Positions 1-9,262 of a stretch of DNA of 35,065 nucleotides are shown here, in pieces. This DNA comes from an uncultured Clostridia bacterium (GTDB lineage: Bacteria > Bacillota > Clostridia > Oscillospirales > Acutalibacteraceae). A program made the translations under genes and the position numbers. The notes under the pieces are model-generated. The model saw only the letters and a list, made by a program, of their open reading frames with translations. It had not been told where the DNA came from and made no database searches. Position 1 is the stretch's first letter; each line of letters begins with the position of its first letter. The stretch is from the NCBI GenBank assembly GCA_947589365.1, contig CANQAJ010000012.1:1-35065 (forward strand), in the 5' to 3' direction.

Positions 1-157
1 ATAAAATCAAGCAAATTTATACAATGCCCCAAAAATGCAAAAATTGCCTTTAAAAAAATTAAGACTTAGTTTACATTTGCTTTACAGCAAAAACATAATA
101 TATTTTTATCCTACCGTTATAATTATATCAACAAAACTAAGAACGGGAGATACCGAT

Positions 158-2233
158 ATGAAAAACAAAAAATTCGGCAACCTTATGATTGCACTTTTAT
201 GTACATCGCTTGCAAGCAGTCTCCTTATTTCCGGCTGCAATGACGCTGAAAAAAAGGATACCTCCGAAACGTCCGCAAAAACAACCGATTCCTCCGACAG
301 CAGCAATGAAATCGTAGAGCTTTCCTATAATGAAGGTACAGCAACTAAAATCACCCTTAACGGAGATTCGGCATCAGTGAGCGGAAAGGGTGCAAAAACG
401 GATAAAAGCACTGTGACAATTAATGATAAGGGTACGTATATCGTAAGCGGTAATCTGAAAAACGGTCAGATTATTATTGATGTCGGAGAAGACGATACCG
501 TCAATATCATTTTGAATAATGCAGATATCCACTTTTCGGACGGTCCTGCCATATATGCCCCGAAATGCTCCGAAACCGTCATTTCACTTGAAACAGGAAC
601 GACCAACAGTATTTCCGATGACGGAGTATATACAGGCTCGGACAGTGATGACAGTGAGGTTCCCAATGCGGCACTTTATATACAGGATAACCTCACTATC
701 CTCGGCGGCGGTACGCTTAATGTCACATCCGACAGGAATAACGGTATAACCGCAAAGGATACTCTCAATATAAAAAGCGGAACGATCAATGTAACCTCGG
801 AGCATCACGGAATATCCGGAAAGGATAACCTTAATGTCAGCGGAGGAAATATAACCGTAGAAAGCCGTGACGGTGACGGTATGCGTTCAAACTACAACAA
901 AACCGAAGATGAAACAATGGGAAATGTCAACATAGAAAATGCGACTATCAGTATTAAAGCCGCAAATGACGGTATACAGGCTGAAAGAGTACTTACCGTA
1001 AAAAGCGGTGATATCACAGTCACAACAGGAAACGGTGCTTCTGATGCGGCTTCATCGGCAAACTCCGACACAACCGACAGCATGAAAGCACTCAAGGCGG
1101 GCACTGCCGTAAATATAGACGGCGGAAATATCACCGTTGATGCGTATAACGATTCAGTACACAGCAACGGAGATGTTACCGTAACAAACGGTACTATGAC
1201 TCTTAAAAGCGGAGATGATGCATTCCATGCGGACAATAACCTCAATATAAGCGGAGGAAATATAACCGTTGAGCAGTCACATGAAGGTCTTGAAGCGGAT
1301 AATATCAATATTTCCGGCGGTACGGTAGATCTTACGGCGGATGATGACGGAGTAAACTGCTCGGGCGGCAACGACTTCAGCGGTCTTGGAGGAATGGACG
1401 GCGGCCGCGGATTCGGACGAAAAATTCCTCAGAATTTTGAGCAAACCAACGATACTTCGGATACATCCACCGGAGCATTAAAAATAAGCGGAGGTACTAT
1501 ATATGTCAATGCACAGGGCGATGGTCTTGACAGCAACGGCAACCTCGATATTTCAGGCGGTACTGTCATAATCAACGGAACAACACAAAGCGGAAACGGA
1601 ATACTTGACCATGACGGAAGCTGTACCCTCACAGGCGGCACGCTTATAGGTGCAGGTACTTCTGATATGCTTGAAATGCCCTCCGCAAACGGTCAGAATA
1701 TTGCAACTGTACTTTTTGAACAAAAGCAGTCCGCCGGAACATCCGTATATCTTACCGACAACAGCGGAAAGGTTCTTGCCGCTATGTCCCCTGTCAAGGA
1801 ATTCGGCTGCATTGTATTCAGCACTGCCGATCTTAAAACAGGCGAAACCTATAAGGTATATACAGGCGGCACAGTAACGGGCGACAATGTACAAGGATAT
1901 TACACTAAGCCGGAGGTAACATCGGAGGGAACGCTTTATTCCACCTTTACAATATCCGAAACTCTGACTTATGCCGATTCAAGCGGAAACACCACATACA
2001 ACGGCGGTATGGGCAACTTCGGCGGCAAGGGCGGCAGAGGAGGCTTCGGCGGAATGAACGGACAACAGCCGGACACCCCGCCTGACGCAGCGGGCGGGCA
2101 ACAGTCCGGTACAATGCCTGACACAACAGACGGTCAACAGCCTGCTCCGCCAAACGGTACGGACGGTAGGCAGCCTACCCCTCCCGGAGAAATACAACAG
2201 AGTAGTTTGCAGAATAACAATCAGTCAATATAA
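158..2233 (+). CDS. Lipoprotein with carbohydrate-binding beta-helix repeats (Cthe_2159-like carbohydrate-binding domain family), Gly/Gln/Pro-rich C-terminus
   Basis: ORF 35..2233; in-frame ATG at 158 gives MKNKKFGNLMIALLCTSLASSLLISGC (signal peptide with LISGC lipobox). Repeated 'I(S/K)GG.I.V' and 'DGI/DGV' rungs typical of a right-handed beta-helix. Upstream cgggaga. Confidence 0.8.
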   Translation: MKNKKFGNLMIALLCTSLASSLLISGCNDAEKKDTSETSAKTTDSSDSSNEIVELSYNEGTATKITLNGDSASVSGKGAKTDKSTVTINDKGTYIVSGNLKNGQIIIDVGEDDTVNIILNNADIHFSDGPAIYAPKCSETVISLETGTTNSISDDGVYTGSDSDDSEVPNAALYIQDNLTILGGGTLNVTSDRNNGITAKDTLNIKSGTINVTSEHHGISGKDNLNVSGGNITVESRDGDGMRSNYNKTEDETMGNVNIENATISIKAANDGIQAERVLTVKSGDITVTTGNGASDAASSANSDTTDSMKALKAGTAVNIDGGNITVDAYNDSVHSNGDVTVTNGTMTLKSGDDAFHADNNLNISGGNITVEQSHEGLEADNINISGGTVDLTADDDGVNCSGGNDFSGLGGMDGGRGFGRKIPQNFEQTNDTSDTSTGALKISGGTIYVNAQGDGLDSNGNLDISGGTVIINGTTQSGNGILDHDGSCTLTGGTLIGAGTSDMLEMPSANGQNIATVLFEQKQSAGTSVYLTDNSGKVLAAMSPVKEFGCIVFSTADLKTGETYKVYTGGTVTGDNVQGYYTKPEVTSEGTLYSTFTISETLTYADSSGNTTYNGGMGNFGGKGGRGGFGGMNGQQPDTPPDAAGGQQSGTMPDTTDGQQPAPPNGTDGRQPTPPGEIQQSSLQNNNQSI

Positions 2234-2234
2234 A

Positions 2235-2277
2235 AAATGAGGGCTGTCACGCTAAGTGATTTGCCCTCATTTTATTT
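2235..2277 (+). terminator. Intrinsic terminator after the carbohydrate-binding lipoprotein
   Basis: AATGAGGGC ... GCCCTCATT stem followed by TTATTT, directly after the stop at 2233. Confidence 0.75.
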
Positions 2278-2293
2278 CAAACACGGTTATAAT

Positions 2294-2770
2294 TTAATTA
2301 CTCATTAATTCGGAAGAATACTTTTTCTTTAACCATTTTATTAATAAAAAAATAAGTATATCAACAACTATCATACCGAAAATACCGGTAATTATGCCCT
2401 TATTTTCAAAATCCTCCGCTATCTCATGAGCGTTATCAGGATTTACTCTTACGGTTATTGTATCTCCCTCGCCTGCGTTATGAAACGATTCCAATTTTAT
2501 TTCCGATGTGTATTCCTGCGAGTTATAGGTATATTCGATCGTACCGTATCTCACAAACGAAGTGCTATTTATTGAGCTTTTCCTTCTGATGCCGTTTTCC
2601 TCTCTGACGAAAACCGAGGTTATCTTAGCTTCCACACTTACATAATCCTTATCGGCAATCGTATCAGCAACCACTTTTATAACAAATATCAATATAATAG
2701 CCGATACAACAGCAAACAAAACCCTTAATCCCATTAATACTTTCTTCGGTGATTTAATTCTGATAACCAT
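2294..2770 (-). CDS. DUF3592-type membrane protein
   Basis: 158 aa ORF with an N-terminal TM, a middle beta domain (VSVEAKITSVFVRE...YGTIEYTYNSQEYTSEI...GDTITVRVNPDNAHE) and a C-terminal TM. Confidence 0.65.
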   Translation of the reverse strand: MVIRIKSPKKVLMGLRVLFAVVSAIILIFVIKVVADTIADKDYVSVEAKITSVFVREENGIRRKSSINSTSFVRYGTIEYTYNSQEYTSEIKLESFHNAGEGDTITVRVNPDNAHEIAEDFENKGIITGIFGMIVVDILIFLLIKWLKKKYSSELMSN

Positions 2771-2861
2771 ATTTCATATTCCTTTCCAAAAAACGATTTT
2801 ATCATCATGTAATACGCACATTTTACGTTGAAATCAGAATAATCCGTAAATGAAAACCATC

Positions 2862-2886
2862 CACATACTCAAATACCGAGTATGTG
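2862..2886 (-). terminator. Possible terminator hairpin downstream of leuS
   Basis: Perfect 9-bp inverted repeat CACATACTC-AAATACC-GAGTATGTG; only a weak T-rich tract on the minus strand. Confidence 0.4.
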
Positions 2887-2962
2887 TATGATTTTCAAAT
2901 TTGTTTTATGCTGTCCCGTCCTTGTTTTCCGAAATATCGAATATATCAGGTGACATCTGTTA

Positions 2963-5374
2963 TTACTTTGCTACAATATTGACAAGCTTTCCTTTGACAT
3001 AAATCTCTTTTACAATATTCTTTCCGTCAATAAAGCTCTGTACCTTTTCGCTCTGCTTAGCTTTCTCCAAGGCTCCGGTCTGATCTGTATCCGCATCTAC
3101 GGTTATCTTGTCACGAACCTTACCGTTTACCTGTACAACTATCTCCACAGTAGATTCAATACATTTGCTTTCGTCATATTCGGGCCACTTCTGCTGAGCC
3201 GCAAAACCGTTTCCGAGCTTGCCCTTTTCCCACACTTCTTCCGCTACATGGGGTGCAAACGGACTGAGAAGTATTGTAAATATCCTCAGTTCCCCCTTTG
3301 TAACAGAGCCTGTATTATAAATTTCATTTATAAGCGTCATAAGAGCGGCAACCGCAGTATTGAATTTCAGTATCTCGATATCATCGCCGACCTTTTTTAT
3401 CGTCCTGTTTATCGGTGTCTCAAGCTCGGGACGTATTCCCTCGTCGTCAGTCATAACATTGAGGAAATTATAAAATCTCTCAACAAGACGTCGGCATCCC
3501 TTTATGCTGTCTGAACTCCACGGTGCGGCATTTTCAAAATCGCCGAGGAACATTTCAAACAGACGCATTGTATCTGCACCGTATTCCTCTACTATTTCAT
3601 CGGGATTAACAACATTTCCCCTTGCCTTTGACATTTTCTCGCCGTTTTCACCGAGAATCATACCGTGGCTTGTTCTTTTTGCATACGGCTCGGGTGTGGG
3701 TACAACACCGATATCATACAAAAACTTATGCCAGAAACGGCTGTAAAGCAAATGAAGTGTCGTATGCTCCATACCGCCGTTATACCAGTCAACAGGTGAC
3801 CAATATTCAAGTGCTTCCTTTGAGGCAAGTGCCTTGTCGTTGTGCGGATCCATATATCTGAGGAAATACCACGAAGATCCCGCCCACTGCGGCATTGTAT
3901 CCGTTTCCCTCTTGGCATCTCCGCCGCATTTCGGGCATTTTGTATTTACCCAATCTGTCATTTTCGCAAGCGGTGACTCTCCGGTATCGGTCGGCTCATA
4001 TGATTCAACCTCCGGCAGTTCAAGCGGAAGCTCACTCTCGTCAATGGCGACCGCACCGCAGCACGGGCAATGAACAATCGGAATAGGCTCGCCCCAATAA
4101 CGCTGACGTGCAAATACCCAATCACGGAGCTTATAATTAACCTTTGCCCTGCCTATGCCCTGTTCTTCAAGCTTTTCGGTTATTTTCTTCTTTGCTTCTT
4201 CAACACTGAGTCCGTCGAGGTAATCGGAATTTGTCAGTACTCCGGTTGCACAATCGGTAAATGCGGCTTTCTGTACATCCTCTCCGCCCTTTACTACCTC
4301 AATAATCGGAAGATTGAATTTCTTTGCAAAATCCCAGTCACGGGTATCATGTGCCGGAACAGCCATAATAGCACCTGTGCCATAGGAAACAAGAACATAG
4401 TCTGAAATGAATATAGGTATCTGCTTTCCGTTTACGGGATTTATTGCTTCAACACCGTCTATCCTTACACCTGTTTTATCCTTTGCGACCTCTGTACGCT
4501 CAAAATCAGACTTCTTAGCCGCCTCCGCCTGATACCTGCGTATCTCGTCCATATTACCTATGACACCGGAAAGCTTTTCTATAATCGGGTGTTCGGGAGA
4601 AATAACCATATAGGTAGCACCGAAAAGCGTATCGGGACGGGTTGTATATACCGTAAGGATATCACCTGTTGTAGTTTTGAAATCAACCTCTGCACCTGTG
4701 GAACGTCCTATCCAGTTTTTCTGCTGTGCCTTCACTCTGTCGGGATAATTGACAAGATCAAGGTCATTTATCAGTCTTTCCGCATATGCTGTAATTTTCA
4801 GCATCCACTGAGATTTTACCTTTCTTACAACCTCACTTCCGCAGCGTTCGCATACTCCGTCAACGACTTCTTCATTTGCAAGAACGCATTTACAGCCTGT
4901 ACACCAGTTTACAGCCATTTCCTTTTTATATGCAAGACCGTGCTTGAAAAGCTGCAAGAATATCCACTGCGTCCATTTATAATAGGACGGGTCGGTCGTA
5001 TTTATTTCCCTGCTCCAATCAAAGGAAATACCGAGTGACTGAAGCTGATTTTTAAAGCGTGCTATATTCTTCTTTGTAACTTCTTTCGGGTGTACATGAT
5101 TTTTTATTGCAAAATTTTCGGTAGGAAGTCCGAAAGCATCCCAGCCTATCGGATACAGAACATTATATCCCTGCATCCTGCGTTTTCTTGCTACTATATC
5201 GAGTGCGGTATATGAACGCGGGTGTCCTACATGAAGTCCCTTTCCCGAAGGATAGGGAAATTCTATAAGAGCATAATACTTAGGTTTTGTCGAATTTGCC
5301 TCGGCATGATAAATACCTGCATCCTCCCATTTTTTCTGCCATACCGGCTCAATTTTTTTGTGGTCGTATCTCAT
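2963..5374 (-). CDS. leuS: Leucyl-tRNA synthetase
   Basis: 803 aa; '[52 protein letters not shown]' HIGH-type motif and '[16 protein letters not shown]' KMSKS motif. Confidence 0.97.
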   Translation of the reverse strand: MRYDHKKIEPVWQKKWEDAGIYHAEANSTKPKYYALIEFPYPSGKGLHVGHPRSYTALDIVARKRRMQGYNVLYPIGWDAFGLPTENFAIKNHVHPKEVTKKNIARFKNQLQSLGISFDWSREINTTDPSYYKWTQWIFLQLFKHGLAYKKEMAVNWCTGCKCVLANEEVVDGVCERCGSEVVRKVKSQWMLKITAYAERLINDLDLVNYPDRVKAQQKNWIGRSTGAEVDFKTTTGDILTVYTTRPDTLFGATYMVISPEHPIIEKLSGVIGNMDEIRRYQAEAAKKSDFERTEVAKDKTGVRIDGVEAINPVNGKQIPIFISDYVLVSYGTGAIMAVPAHDTRDWDFAKKFNLPIIEVVKGGEDVQKAAFTDCATGVLTNSDYLDGLSVEEAKKKITEKLEEQGIGRAKVNYKLRDWVFARQRYWGEPIPIVHCPCCGAVAIDESELPLELPEVESYEPTDTGESPLAKMTDWVNTKCPKCGGDAKRETDTMPQWAGSSWYFLRYMDPHNDKALASKEALEYWSPVDWYNGGMEHTTLHLLYSRFWHKFLYDIGVVPTPEPYAKRTSHGMILGENGEKMSKARGNVVNPDEIVEEYGADTMRLFEMFLGDFENAAPWSSDSIKGCRRLVERFYNFLNVMTDDEGIRPELETPINRTIKKVGDDIEILKFNTAVAALMTLINEIYNTGSVTKGELRIFTILLSPFAPHVAEEVWEKGKLGNGFAAQQKWPEYDESKCIESTVEIVVQVNGKVRDKITVDADTDQTGALEKAKQSEKVQSFIDGKNIVKEIYVKGKLVNIVAK

Positions 5375-5400
5375 TTCTGTCCTCTCCTTTATATTACCCC

Positions 5401-5799
5401 TTACTTTGCTGTCGGGAACAGCATTTCAAGCGGCATTTCTTCAATATCGGATATATCAATTTTTTCTCCGTCCTGCCATAGTCGTTCAAGGTCGTAATAT
5501 TTACGTCCCTCGTCCGAAAATACATGAACAACAACATCAACATAATCAAGAAGTATCCATGAATCCGAGCGATAGCCCTCAATATGGCTCACGCTTATTC
5601 CCTCATTGTCAAGTCTGTATTCAACCTCGTCTGCAAGCGAACGGACATGGGTATTTGATGTACCCGTTGCTACGACAAAATAGTCCGCAATAGAGGAAAT
5701 ATCCCTAATTTTTATCACGCTTACGTCAAGACCCTTTAATCTTAGCAGTGCCTTGACAGCAAGTCTTGCTGTTTCCAAAGATGTCATTTTAACCCTCAT
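5401..5799 (-). CDS. rsfS: Ribosome silencing factor RsfS
   Basis: 132 aa; '[39 protein letters not shown]...[35 protein letters not shown]'. Confidence 0.95.
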   Translation of the reverse strand: MRVKMTSLETARLAVKALLRLKGLDVSVIKIRDISSIADYFVVATGTSNTHVRSLADEVEYRLDNEGISVSHIEGYRSDSWILLDYVDVVVHVFSDEGRKYYDLERLWQDGEKIDISDIEEMPLEMLFPTAK

Positions 5800-6383
5800 T
5801 TCTGTTTATTTTTTTCGTTTGACTTTATAAATGCCAATTCATTATATCCCTCAAAGGTATCCGGTGCAATGGTAAGCTTTCTTTCGGCAAGATCCGCTAT
5901 AGTAAATCCCATTCCCTCAAGGACTGCATTATCAAGCCCCCTGTCTGCGACCTTCCGCATTTTATCGACACCGTCATAATCCCTTTCTGCCGAGGTGAAA
6001 TCGGCGACAAAGATAACCTTTTCAAGAAGGCTCATTCCTGCTCTTCCCGTAGTATGGTATCTTATCGCATTGATTATATCCTCATCATCAATTCCAAGCT
6101 CCACCTGAATAAAAGCACTTCCCGATATAGCGTGCCATAGCTTATGGCTTGATCTTTCAAGCTCGCTAAGCTCTATGCCTGCACGTGCAATAAGCTCCAT
6201 TTGCTCCTGCTCGGAGGTTTCCTTTGTCGCATCATGCAGTATCCCCGCTATCTCAGCCTTTTCTACATCCGCACCGTATTTTTCCGCAAGACGCACAGCC
6301 TCTTTTGCAACGTTTTTTGAGTGCTTGAAGCGTGCACCCTTCATACGTCTGCTTATTATTTCCTCATAATCCTTAACAGTCAT
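5796..6383 (-). CDS. yqeK: YqeK-type HD-domain hydrolase (bis(5'-nucleosyl)-tetraphosphatase, symmetrical)
   Basis: ORF 5796..6419; ATG at 6383 (MTVKDYEE) preferred because a predicted promoter places the transcription start near 6418. HD motifs 'FKHSKNVAKEAVRLAEKYG', 'GILHDATKE', 'AIRYHTTGRAGMSLLEKVIFVAD'. ATGA overlap with rsfS. Confidence 0.9.
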   Translation of the reverse strand: MTVKDYEEIISRRMKGARFKHSKNVAKEAVRLAEKYGADVEKAEIAGILHDATKETSEQEQMELIARAGIELSELERSSHKLWHAISGSAFIQVELGIDDEDIINAIRYHTTGRAGMSLLEKVIFVADFTSAERDYDGVDKMRKVADRGLDNAVLEGMGFTIADLAERKLTIAPDTFEGYNELAFIKSNEKNKQK

Positions 6384-6424
6384 CAAATCACTTCCGACAA
6401 TCAACTTTTTTATCAACACAAACT

Positions 6425-6453
6425 ATTATACCAGTATATTCCGTCCGTTTCAA
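6425..6453 (-). promoter_or_regulatory. SigA-type promoter upstream of yqeK-rsfS-leuS
   Basis: On the minus strand: TTGAAA - 17 nt (CGGACGGAATATACTGG) - TATAAT. Confidence 0.65.
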
Positions 6454-6484
6454 GCACAACGAAATTTTTTTAGTGCAGACCGAC

Positions 6485-7645
6485 CTATCTGACATGGTAA
6501 TTACTGCTCATGCCGAATGATAAAGCCAAACATATTGAACTGAAATCATCAACATTTTCTCCGCTGTTACGCATCTGTTCAACAATATTACATATTGAAC
6601 TCATACTTACAAACGTCATGTAAATGCCGTTCGGTTCACTGAACAATCCGCTTTCCAGTACTCTGAAAATTGAATCCTTTATCATACTGTATGAATAAAT
6701 CTGCGTTTTGTAAAATTCTTCTTTTAATCCTCCGCTGCCATAATTTATGGCTACAATATCCTGCGAGCTTATTTCAAAAATATCTTCCGCACAAATTTCG
6801 GGTATAAACAAATAAAGCTCATCCGAAAGGTCGGCATCCTTGATCAGTTTTTGGAGCCGCTGTAAATCATACACATCATAATCATTTTTCTTATAGCACT
6901 TCTCCGCCAGCTTACAGGCAATAACCACCTTATCATAAATATCATTTTCGGTGTACGGGTACGGAATAGTTGTTTCCTCCTCCTGTTTCAGAATAACAAA
7001 CTGCTTTTCGGATTTAAACGATTTATTATTCCAGCCCTTTGCTATTTCCTCTACCGACTTGCCGAGTTCTTCACATTTAAGATTATTTATCCTGACTTCT
7101 CCCACCGTTTCTCCGGCACCGGTATTTGCGGCATATATCTTTACATAGCAAAGCTTCTGATTGCCTATTCTTTTTGCAATATCATCTTTGAGAATTTCCC
7201 AGTATTTGTAAGCACCCGAATCCTCCCTGTCTTCCTCAGAAGCCATTCCGCATATATTTCCGATATATGCCTTCCATTTATGAGTATTTCCAAGAAATTT
7301 ACTTTCAAGACTTTCGGGGTTCTCACCCGTGCAAAATTTTATCAAAGCATCCATAAGCCCGAATATAAAGCTTCCATCTGCCATTCCCAGTGCAGCATTG
7401 GCATCCGAACCCATTCCCACACATATCTCGGACATTCCCATGTCCCACAAGGGGGAATCAACCCGATATCCGAGGGAAACCATCTTCTCATCTATGCTTA
7501 ATATCTGCGGTTCCACACTGAAATCAAAATCAGGAATAACAAGTTTATTTTTACTTCTGTAAGCTTTATATTCACTAAAGTAACGTACATGATTATCAAT
7601 GATTTTATCAATAATTATATCATAATTTTCATTTTTTCTCTCCAT
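6485..7645 (-). CDS. Uncharacterised cytosolic protein encoded between nadD and yqeK
   Basis: ORF 6485..7666; ATG at 7645 (MERKNENYD) or 7666 (MRKDKII). No signal peptide or TM visible; 6 nt from the nadD stop. Confidence 0.75.
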   Translation of the reverse strand: MERKNENYDIIIDKIIDNHVRYFSEYKAYRSKNKLVIPDFDFSVEPQILSIDEKMVSLGYRVDSPLWDMGMSEICVGMGSDANAALGMADGSFIFGLMDALIKFCTGENPESLESKFLGNTHKWKAYIGNICGMASEEDREDSGAYKYWEILKDDIAKRIGNQKLCYVKIYAANTGAGETVGEVRINNLKCEELGKSVEEIAKGWNNKSFKSEKQFVILKQEEETTIPYPYTENDIYDKVVIACKLAEKCYKKNDYDVYDLQRLQKLIKDADLSDELYLFIPEICAEDIFEISSQDIVAINYGSGGLKEEFYKTQIYSYSMIKDSIFRVLESGLFSEPNGIYMTFVSMSSICNIVEQMRNSGENVDDFSSICLALSFGMSSNYHVR

Positions 7646-7671
7646 TATAATTTTATCCTTTCTCATTTATT

Positions 7672-8268
7672 TTACCGATACAGTTTGTTTTTCCCGATAT
7701 AATTTTCCACTGCCTTCGGTACAAGACCGGATATTCTCCTGCCCTCTCTGATTTTTCGCCTTATCTCTGTTGAAGATACGGTCATGACAGATATATCAAG
7801 TATCTCGGTTTTTGCACCCTGTTCTTTCAGATATTCAGCCTGCTTATGCAGTGCTTCAATACTCTCACCCTCCCTCGGTACTGTGCAAATCACGGCAAGT
7901 CGGAAAATTATTTCGGGATGCATCCATGTGTGAACAGACATAAACATATCAGCACCTGTAATAAGAAAAAACTCATCTTCCTCATACTTTTCCGACAATT
8001 CCTCAAGCGTTCTGTATGTGTAGCTTGCACCCTGCCTTTTTATCTCTATATCGCTTATCTCTGCTTTTTCGTTACCCTCGAAGGCAAGTCTGCACATTTC
8101 AAGCCTTTGCTCAGGTGTAACGGAATTATCCTTTTCCTTAAACGGTGAAACATACGCCGGAATTATAATCGCCCTGTCAAGTCCTAAGTTATCCGTAAAA
8201 GTATTAACAAGCTGTATGTGACCGTTATGAATGGGATTGAAGCTCCCACCGAATATTGCAGTTTTCAT
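7672..8268 (-). CDS. nadD: Nicotinate-nucleotide adenylyltransferase
   Basis: 198 aa; 'MKTAIFGGSFNPIHNGHIQLV' nucleotidyltransferase motif and C-terminal 'ISVMTVSSTEIRRKIREGRRISGLVPKAVENYI'. Confidence 0.96.
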   Translation of the reverse strand: MKTAIFGGSFNPIHNGHIQLVNTFTDNLGLDRAIIIPAYVSPFKEKDNSVTPEQRLEMCRLAFEGNEKAEISDIEIKRQGASYTYRTLEELSEKYEEDEFFLITGADMFMSVHTWMHPEIIFRLAVICTVPREGESIEALHKQAEYLKEQGAKTEILDISVMTVSSTEIRRKIREGRRISGLVPKAVENYIGKNKLYR

Positions 8269-8300
8269 TATCAGTAACCTCGGATAATTTCAATATGAAA

Positions 8301-8615
8301 TCATTTTTTACGTTTTCTTTTTGCCGATGGCAATTCTATCTTCGGTTCCTTTGTATTTCGTCTGAAAAGAACAAATTTTGAGCCGATAATCTGAACAACA
8401 TCACTCTGCGTTTCGGCAGCAATCTGCTCCGCAGCTTCCCTCGGAGAAATATCCGCCGTTTCAAGCACCTTTCCCTTTATAAGCTCACGTGCGGTCAGGG
8501 CATCATCAGCCTGTTTGATTATCTGCCCACTCATTCCGCCCTTTCCGAGCATAAGTATTGTGTCTTCATTTGTTGCAAGCGAGCGAAGAAACGCCCTTTG
8601 TTTACTTGTAAGCAT
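8301..8615 (-). CDS. yhbY: YhbY-type CRM-domain RNA-binding protein
   Basis: 104 aa; 'LTSKQRAFLRSLATNEDTILMLGKGGMSGQIIKQADDALTARELIKGKVLE...GSKFVLFRRN'. Confidence 0.93.
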   Translation of the reverse strand: MLTSKQRAFLRSLATNEDTILMLGKGGMSGQIIKQADDALTARELIKGKVLETADISPREAAEQIAAETQSDVVQIIGSKFVLFRRNTKEPKIELPSAKRKRKK

Positions 8616-8627
8616 TTATTACTCCCC

Positions 8628-9218
8628 TTATTTTTCGCTGAATTTCTTTAAAAGCTGTTCACTAAGGCTTCGCAAAGCCCTTCCTCTGTGACTCATAGCG
8701 TCCTTTTGATTATCCGTAAGCTCGGCAAAGGTTTTATTACCCTCCACAAAGAAAATCGGGTCATAACCAAAGCCGTTTGTTCCTCTCGGAGCATAGCCTA
8801 TATAGCCATCACATTTGCCGAATGCAAATATTTTCTCTCCATCGGGAAAACAACAGCATATCACACATTCAAAATGTGCACTTCTGTCTGTTTTTCCGGA
8901 ATCCGCAAGCTCCTTTGTAAGCTTACCGATTTTTCCCTCGTCGGTATCGGCATACCGTGCGGAATATACCCCCGGTCTGCCGCCGAGTGCATCCACTGTC
9001 AGCCCCGAATCATCGGCAATTGCAGGCATACCTGTCTTTTTCATTGCAGCCGTTGCCTTGATCTCCGCATTTTCCTTGAATGTTTCACCTGTTTCCTCAA
9101 CATCGTCAAGCTCAATATTAATCTCGGCTGCGGTCACGGCATTTATGCCGAGCGGCTTGAGCATTCTTTTCAGTTCTTCTGTCTTTTTTTCATTATTTGA
9201 GGCAATTACAAAAGTCAT
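8628..9218 (-). CDS. rdgB: XTP/dITP diphosphatase (RdgB/HAM1 family)
   Basis: 196 aa; 'IASNNEKKTEELKRML', 'ADDSGLTVDALGGRPGVYSARYA', 'GTNGFGYDPIFFVEGNKTFAELTDNQKDAMSHRGRAL'. Confidence 0.95.
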   Translation of the reverse strand: MTFVIASNNEKKTEELKRMLKPLGINAVTAAEINIELDDVEETGETFKENAEIKATAAMKKTGMPAIADDSGLTVDALGGRPGVYSARYADTDEGKIGKLTKELADSGKTDRSAHFECVICCCFPDGEKIFAFGKCDGYIGYAPRGTNGFGYDPIFFVEGNKTFAELTDNQKDAMSHRGRALRSLSEQLLKKFSEK

Positions 9219-9262
9219 ATTATTTCCCTCTTTCCAAAAATATCCGTAAGCCTATTGACAGA

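Noticed and set aside
892-1371. Long antisense ORF (159 aa) opposite the beta-helix lipoprotein, and similar antisense ORFs
   Set aside because: Shadow of a repetitive coding strand; no RBS, no recognisable domains.
690-1560. Short repeated motifs in the first gene considered as a CRISPR-like or DNA tandem repeat
   Set aside because: The repetition is at the protein level (beta-helix rungs), with variable DNA spacing; no conserved repeat-spacer layout.
4589-5038. 149 aa ORF antisense to leuS
   Set aside because: Opposite strand carries unambiguous LeuS motifs; no RBS or homology-like features.
5375-5400. T-box leader expected upstream of leuS
   Set aside because: Only 26 nt separate rsfS and leuS, too short for a T-box; leuS is read from the yqeK promoter.
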